A stretch of 64,000 nucleotides of DNA, taken from contig JAFZVC010000065.1 of the NCBI GenBank assembly GCA_017618015.1, positions 62,001 to 126,000 of the forward strand, in the 5' to 3' direction. Of this stretch, positions 60,342 to 64,000 are shown in pieces. Both the position numbers and the translations under genes were made by a program. The stretch comes from Spirochaetaceae bacterium (GTDB lineage Bacteria; Spirochaetota; Spirochaetia; Treponematales; Treponemataceae). The stretch's first letter is position 1; each line of letters opens with the position of its first letter. The notes below the pieces were generated by a model. That model was not told the origin of the DNA. It was given only the letters and a program-made list of their open reading frames with translations, and did no database searches.

Positions 60342-60475
60342 AAATCAATCATAAATGTAAAGTTCAATGGTGACAAGAGAACGCTCCTGCGCATTGCCCA
60401 AAAAAAAATGCGATTTTAAGCTTATTTTAAGTTTGTTTTCAGATTCCTTTAAGCGTAGGCGGATATCTTCTAACC

Positions 60476-60664
60476 ATGACAATTGAAGCATACAAAAACA
60501 CAGGAACAAGTTTCATGCTTACACGAGAGCAGTTCGCGTTTCTAAATGCGCAAGTTTTGCTGCATTTGAGCGCGTTCAAATCCGAAGTAACAACGGATAT
60601 AGGGATTCTGTTCCGAAGTGGAAGTCAGAGCACGCCAATTGCTCTGCCAGAAAAGATGCTTTAA
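60476..60664 (+). CDS. possible small protein of 62 residues (or small RNA)
   Basis: A frame coding a 62-residue product with no known domain and no signal peptide. There is no Shine-Dalgarno sequence, but a TATCTT at 60464-60469 lies 6 bases before the ATG, the distance seen at other leaderless genes here. A strong terminator follows 20 bases after the stop, which shows that some transcript ends here. Either the frame is real or the unit is a non-coding RNA. Confidence 0.45.
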   Translation: MTIEAYKNTGTSFMLTREQFAFLNAQVLLHLSAFKSEVTTDIGILFRSGSQSTPIALPEKML

Positions 60665-60684
60665 AACCAGTGTGTGTTTCATAG

Positions 60685-60723
60685 GCGGCTGTACCTTCCT
60701 CCTCCTGTACAGCCGCTTTTTTT
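60685..60723 (+). terminator. strong intrinsic terminator
   Basis: GCGGCTGTAC (60685-60694) and GTACAGCCGC (60707-60716), ten perfect pairs, followed by seven T residues. Confidence 0.9.
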
Positions 60724-60746
60724 ATCTAAAACAATCAATTTTCTTC

Positions 60747-60775
60747 TTGACAACTTCAATATCTTAACATAAAAT
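60747..60775 (+). promoter_or_regulatory. promoter of rubrerythrin-perR operon
   Basis: TTGACA (60747-60752), 17-base spacer, TAAAAT (60770-60775). Confidence 0.85.
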
Positions 60776-60780
60776 CAAAA

Positions 60781-60795
60781 TTGTAATGATTACAA
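60781..60795 (+). promoter_or_regulatory. PerR/Fur-type box
   Basis: TTGTAATGATTACAA is a perfect 7-1-7 palindrome close to the PerR consensus. It covers the expected transcription start, the right place for repression by the PerR-like protein encoded in the same operon. Confidence 0.8.
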
Positions 60796-60830
60796 CTTTA
60801 TTATAAGTTTAATCAAATGGGGGTATATAT

Positions 60831-61373
60831 ATGAAAGAATGGGTTTGCAGTGTATGCGGTTATGTTCACACAGGAGATGAGGCACCGGACGCATGTCCAC
60901 AGTGCAGGGCACCAAAAGAAAAATTCACAGAAAGAGAAGGCTTCAAGGGCTGGGCTGATGAGCACAAAATCGGCGTTGCACAGGGACTCGATCCAGAAGT
61001 AGTTCAGGGATTGAGAGAAAACTTCAACGGCGAATGCTCAGAAGTCGGTATGTATCTTGCCATGGCACGCCAGGCAGACAGAGAAGGCTATCCAGAAGTA
61101 GCTGAAGCATTCAAGAGATACGCTTTCGAAGAAGCTGATCACGCATCACGTTTTGCAGAGCTTCTTGGCGAAGTCGTAACAAAATCAACGAAAAAGAACC
61201 TTGAGCTCAGAACAGCCGCAGAAGGCGGAGCATGCGAAGGCAAGCTCAAGCTGGCAAAGAAAGCAAAAGAGCTTGGCTACGACGCTGTTCATGACACTGT
61301 ACATGAAATGGCAAAAGACGAGGCTCGCCACGGAGCAGGCTTCAAAGGGCTTCTTGAAAGATATTTCGGCTAA
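60831..61373 (+). CDS. rbr: reverse rubrerythrin
   Basis: A 180-residue peroxide-detoxifying protein. Here the rubredoxin domain is N-terminal (CSVCGY and CPQCRAP, residues 6-27) and the ferritin-like di-iron domain C-terminal, the order of reverse rubrerythrins of anaerobes. Iron ligands lie in '[16 protein letters not shown]', [12 protein letters not shown] and [11 protein letters not shown]. It reduces hydrogen peroxide with electrons from NADH via rubredoxin or directly. GGGGG lies 8 bases before the ATG. Expression should rise under peroxide through loss of PerR binding. Confidence 0.96.
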   Translation: MKEWVCSVCGYVHTGDEAPDACPQCRAPKEKFTEREGFKGWADEHKIGVAQGLDPEVVQGLRENFNGECSEVGMYLAMARQADREGYPEVAEAFKRYAFEEADHASRFAELLGEVVTKSTKKNLELRTAAEGGACEGKLKLAKKAKELGYDAVHDTVHEMAKDEARHGAGFKGLLERYFG

Positions 61374-61382
61374 GGCTCAAAA

Positions 61383-61793
61383 ATGACGCATTCAGAAGCC
61401 GCGACAATGCTGGCAGAAAAAGGAATAAGACCGTCTCCACAAAGAATCGCCGTTTTGGAATATGTTAGGAACAACCCGATACATCCTACGGCGGACAAAG
61501 TGTACTGCGCTCTTTCTCCGGATATACCGTCTCTCTCCAAAACGACGGTGTATAACTCGCTTAAGCAGCTTGTTGCGGCTGGATTCCTGCAGACATTAAA
61601 CATAGAGGATGATGAGCTTCGCTATGACGGAAACATAGCGGCTCATTATCACTTTAAGTGCCTGAACTGCGGCGAAATATTCGATATTCCGGCAGAACAC
61701 GGATTCAGCATCCCTGCAATGCCGGAAAACTTCACAATCCAGAAAATCCAGACAAATCTTTGGGGCTTGTGCGGTTCTTGCCGCACAGAATAA
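61383..61793 (+). CDS. perR: PerR-like Fur-family repressor
   Basis: A 136-residue metalloregulator. A winged helix (SKTTVYNSLKQLVAAGFL, about residues 50-67) is followed by a dimerisation domain with 'AHYHFKCLNCGEIFD' and a final CGSCR; the two CxxC pairs form the structural zinc site. His residues in AHYHF and at the N-terminal domain fit the regulatory metal site of PerR, where oxidation inactivates the protein. It is 9 bases downstream of rubrerythrin and has no ribosome site, so translation is probably coupled. Confidence 0.92.
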   Translation: MTHSEAATMLAEKGIRPSPQRIAVLEYVRNNPIHPTADKVYCALSPDIPSLSKTTVYNSLKQLVAAGFLQTLNIEDDELRYDGNIAAHYHFKCLNCGEIFDIPAEHGFSIPAMPENFTIQKIQTNLWGLCGSCRTE

Positions 61794-61828
61794 CGCAAAT
61801 TTGGCGAAAACCGCTTTAAACAAAAAAA

Positions 61829-61858
61829 AGCCTCGGTCACATTTCGTGCCAAGGCTTT
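61829..61858 (-). terminator. bidirectional terminator between perR and rpmB
   Basis: AAGCCT.GG and CC.AGGCTT pair around a 10-base loop. Eight T residues follow on the minus strand, T-rich DNA on the plus strand. Confidence 0.8.
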
Positions 61859-61879
61859 CTTCTATTGCGCATATAAAAC

Positions 61880-62071
61880 TCAAACTTTCTTAGTAATAAA
61901 ACCGCTGCGAAGACAACGTGTACACATCTTTATTGTCATTGTCGTACCGCCAATTTCTGTCTTAACCTCAACAATATTCGGCTTCCACACACGGCGGACG
62001 TGGTTATATGACTTTGAAACCTTATTACCTGTCATTGAGCCTTTTCCGCAAATATCACATCTTCTGGACAT
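61880..62071 (-). CDS. rpmB: 50S ribosomal protein bL28
   Basis: A 63-residue ribosomal protein. It starts MSRRCDICGK and has CTRCLRSG near the end, so it is the zinc-binding C+ form with two CxxC pairs. Central 'NHVRRVWKPNIVEV' is the bL28 signature. GGAAGG lies before the ATG. It has its own promoter and terminator, so it is a monocistronic gene. Confidence 0.98.
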   Translation of the reverse strand: MSRRCDICGKGSMTGNKVSKSYNHVRRVWKPNIVEVKTEIGGTTMTIKMCTRCLRSGFITKKV

Positions 62072-62103
62072 ATCAAAACCTTCCTGTAATTTGCTAGTTC
62101 GTT

Positions 62104-62132
62104 ATAATACCAGAATGGCACAATCGCGTCAA
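62104..62132 (-). promoter_or_regulatory. promoter of rpmB
   Basis: TTGACG (62132-62127), 17-base spacer, TATTAT (62109-62104). Confidence 0.8.
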
Positions 62133-62145
62133 TAAGTGAGCCCAG

Positions 62146-62580
62146 TCATTCCGCGAAATTCTCTGAAATTCGCGACAAAAGACTGTACAAAGCATCTTTA
62201 TTCTGCTCCGTAAAGCCAGCAAAGCATTTTTCGTTCAGCGCAGATGAAATTGCGCCTGTTTCCACCGTGTACGTTTTTCCCTTTTCAGTAAGCTGCACGA
62301 AGACAACCCTGCTGTCCGTCTCTGACTGAATCCGCTCCACATACCCCTGCTCTTTCAGCTTGTTCACAAGAGCCGTCACCGTGGATTTGTCGCGGTGAAT
62401 CGCTTCCGAAAGCTCCCGCATCGACATTTTTTCGTTTCTGGAAAGCTGGAACAAGATATTCCCGTGGGACGAAACCATCTCCGGCAGTCCGCGCTTCTGA
62501 AGCTCCGCTTTCAAAAACGAAGCTGACTGTGCATGGATTTTAGAAATAAGCGATAAGATATGAGAAGTTCTGCCGTTCAT
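62146..62580 (-). CDS. MarR-family transcriptional regulator
   Basis: A 144-residue winged-helix regulator. The recognition helix region is 'MSMRELSEAIHRDKSTVTALVNKLKEQGYVERIQSETDSRVVFVQLTEKG' (about residues 50-100, wing DSR included). Members usually repress efflux or stress genes and release DNA on binding phenolic ligands. The ATG at 62580 has no ribosome site; a TATAAT with extended TGA (62595-62588) ends 7 bases before it. It lies 13 bases after the stop of the upstream gene. Confidence 0.93.
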   Translation of the reverse strand: MNGRTSHILSLISKIHAQSASFLKAELQKRGLPEMVSSHGNILFQLSRNEKMSMRELSEAIHRDKSTVTALVNKLKEQGYVERIQSETDSRVVFVQLTEKGKTYTVETGAISSALNEKCFAGFTEQNKDALYSLLSRISENFAE

Positions 62581-62593
62581 CAAAACGATTATA

Positions 62594-64000
62594 TCATATT
62601 TTCATCTGTGCGGAACATGCCCATGTAAGTTTTTTCTCCGCAGAAACGCTTACTTCGCCAGCAATTTTTAATGCACCGATGCTATACGACATTTTGCATC
62701 CGAATGACGCGAATTCCGTACCGCAAAACTTTCCGCTAACGCTGCCTGAAATTCCGCCAGTCCAGTCTGTGTCGGGCTTTACGGAAACTTCCCACTTAAA
62801 AGCCGACCCGTCTGATGAAAGCTTGATAAGCGGTGTTTCTCCTTTCCACTGCACGGAGCCGCCGGAAAAGCCTGTTTCAAAAGAAACTTCCAAAGTAGAT
62901 TTTGTATAAGCGTCCTGCGGGCAAAGATTCTTAACGGCTCCATCTGCTGAAACGCATAATTCGCCGTACGAAGCGGAGAAACCTGTCCTGGCGGAAGTTT
63001 CCACGCGTTTTTCCGCCGGCAAACTTTCCGCGTACGAAGTGCCTGTCATGAACGAAGCGTATATGTCAAACTTCACGCCAACTGCGCTGAACGAATACGC
63101 CAACGATCCATAAAGCCGTAGAGGGTTTCGTATATCAGTGCCGGATGACGTTGTAAAACCAAAATCGGAGCAAAAAAAGCCCATGCTCGTATAAAACTTT
63201 CCGCATGACAGGCACAAAAGCGTGTTGTTCCAGCATTCAATGCCGCTTTTGTGACGCGAAATGCCGGCTGCGAAACTGTTCTGAACGGCGACACTCAGCG
63301 TATTCCAGCTTTTTATGAGCACACTATCGTTCAGCATTAAAAAGCGCGTGTCATCAGGGCGGAATTCGCTGACGGAAAACCATCGGGATGTGCCTGTGCT
63401 TTCAAGAGCGGAGGCTGTAAATGTGCAGCTTGTATAAAAACTGAAATCGCTCCGTTCTTCCGGGGAAAAGCCGAGCTGCACGAGCAGGATGTCCGCGCCT
63501 AAACTGTCCGTGTCGCAACTGCTGACAGTCGGCGCAGAAAACTCAGATGTCGCGGACTGCTTCAAGCCCACAGCCGCAAACCCCGCGAAGAACACACCAG
63601 TATTAAGTGAAGCGCACACAGAAAGCGGCTTTTTCCCGGCATCCACGTCAGGAAGCCCGCCTTTCACTTTAATGGCGGCAAGCTGCTTTACATTCCACCG
63701 CTTTCCAAAAGCTGGAACAGGCTGCTTCAGTTCAGAAAGCGGTCCCGACACCGATATCCGTCCCATAGCAAAATCGCAACTAAGACTGGATGGCGGAGAA
63801 ACTGAAGTTTCTTTCCCGCTGCCAAAGACGCGGATTCCCCAGTTTTGCGGCATGAAGCTGCACGAAATGCCGTCATCATCCGCAACGCTTGTAAAAAACA
63901 AAGCTGTCTGAACACAAGGAAGAGAAAGCTTTATCCCCTCACTTATCTTAAACTTTCCAACAACCGGATCTACATCGAATTCCGAAATAGTACCGCCCGC
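62594..64000 (-). CDS. hypothetical exported or surface protein, 5' end outside the window
   Basis: The frame stays open to the right edge of the window (at least 468 residues), so the start is missing. The protein is rich in Ser, Gly, Phe and Ala, with many alternating strands such as 'VSASFETGFSGGSVQWKGE'-like segments and 'KFDIYASFMTGTSYAES', suggesting a large beta-barrel or beta-sandwich in the outer membrane. The C-terminus reads SAQMKI, not an aromatic. I recognise no family. A Leu codon at 63901 should not be taken as its start. Confidence 0.75.
   Translation of the reverse strand, partial: AGGTISEFDVDPVVGKFKISEGIKLSLPCVQTALFFTSVADDDGISCSFMPQNWGIRVFGSGKETSVSPPSSLSCDFAMGRISVSGPLSELKQPVPAFGKRWNVKQLAAIKVKGGLPDVDAGKKPLSVCASLNTGVFFAGFAAVGLKQSATSEFSAPTVSSCDTDSLGADILLVQLGFSPEERSDFSFYTSCTFTASALESTGTSRWFSVSEFRPDDTRFLMLNDSVLIKSWNTLSVAVQNSFAAGISRHKSGIECWNNTLLCLSCGKFYTSMGFFCSDFGFTTSSGTDIRNPLRLYGSLAYSFSAVGVKFDIYASFMTGTSYAESLPAEKRVETSARTGFSASYGELCVSADGAVKNLCPQDAYTKSTLEVSFETGFSGGSVQWKGETPLIKLSSDGSAFKWEVSVKPDTDWTGGISGSVSGKFCGTEFASFGCKMSYSIGALKIAGEVSVSAEKKLTWACSAQMKI

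Noticed and set aside
62588-62595. Leaderless marR as firm evidence
   Set aside because: The extended -10 is only 7 bases before the ATG, but its TGA is the stop codon of the upstream gene and no -35 is visible. Co-transcription with that gene is equally likely, so it is not counted as a strong case.
1-64000. tRNA, rRNA, phage or transposase genes
   Set aside because: I looked for cloverleaf ends, rRNA core strings and transposase or integrase motifs and found none that hold; a tRNAscan or Rfam run would settle small RNAs.

Overview
The window reads as chromosomal DNA of a spirochaete of the genus Treponema, probably a gut or rumen commensal. This is inferred from the overall gene style, not from a marker-gene search. 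Clues are solute-binding proteins with the A-x-A-G-G-K-K-E type export signal, treponeme-style outer-membrane barrels ending in an aromatic residue, reverse rubrerythrin next to a PerR-like regulator, periplasmic propeller sensors, and fermentation genes. Base composition is moderate and most genes lie on the minus strand. I see no rRNA, tRNA, CRISPR array, phage or transposase gene.

Layout. 0-13 kb: a small DUF3784 membrane protein, an acyl-CoA synthetase, a chemoreceptor, a secreted beta-helix protein, a periplasmic-propeller adenylate cyclase in operon with an orphan UrtA-type binding protein, a GH39 glycosidase, and an XRE-cupin regulator whose promoter carries the same operator as the distant acyl-CoA synthetase. 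13-16.4 kb: a lysine-aminomutase-like radical SAM enzyme, a barrel protein and a bacterial-type poly(ADP-ribose) glycohydrolase. 16.4-25.1 kb (minus strand): a nine-gene sulfur amino acid operon (UroD-like methyltransferase, two binding proteins, two permeases, ATPase, cystathionine synthase/lyase, SDR, PatB). It is preceded by two copies of an operator and by an unlisted 25-codon peptide ending Cys-Leu-Cys-Cys-Cys, which I read as a cysteine-sensing leader. 25.3-27 kb: purF with a leader attenuator and a repeat inserted in frame. 27.2-34.6 kb: an eight-gene redox operon (iron alcohol dehydrogenase, AraC regulator, three aldo/keto reductases, iron-sulfur flavoprotein, sugar isomerase-like protein, FMN dehydrogenase). 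35-38.8 kb: a MATE pump and a butyrate-kinase-like/phosphotransacetylase pair. 39-47 kb: an 'iron-type' ABC importer next to a binding protein-histidine kinase-AraC response regulator set that resembles the hexose-phosphate sensor HptARS. 47-64 kb: two tandem barrel proteins, a phosphoesterase, an EEP phosphatase, an M49-like peptidase, an alkyltransferase, thrS without TGS domain, a MNT/HepT toxin-antitoxin locus, rubrerythrin-PerR, rpmB, marR and a truncated hypothetical gene at the right edge.

Two themes run through the window. First, at least three families of structured palindromic repeats fill intergenic space. In one family the stems differ but co-vary, while a terminal loop and an asymmetric internal loop are kept. 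Some repeats have entered genes (purF, the alkyltransferase start, the end of the UroD-like gene). Second, several genes have a good -10 box only 6-8 bases before the start codon and no Shine-Dalgarno sequence, which suggests leaderless mRNAs.

The most promising candidates for something undescribed are the cysteine leader-peptide operon, the co-varying palindrome family, and the regulator plus remote operator pair.
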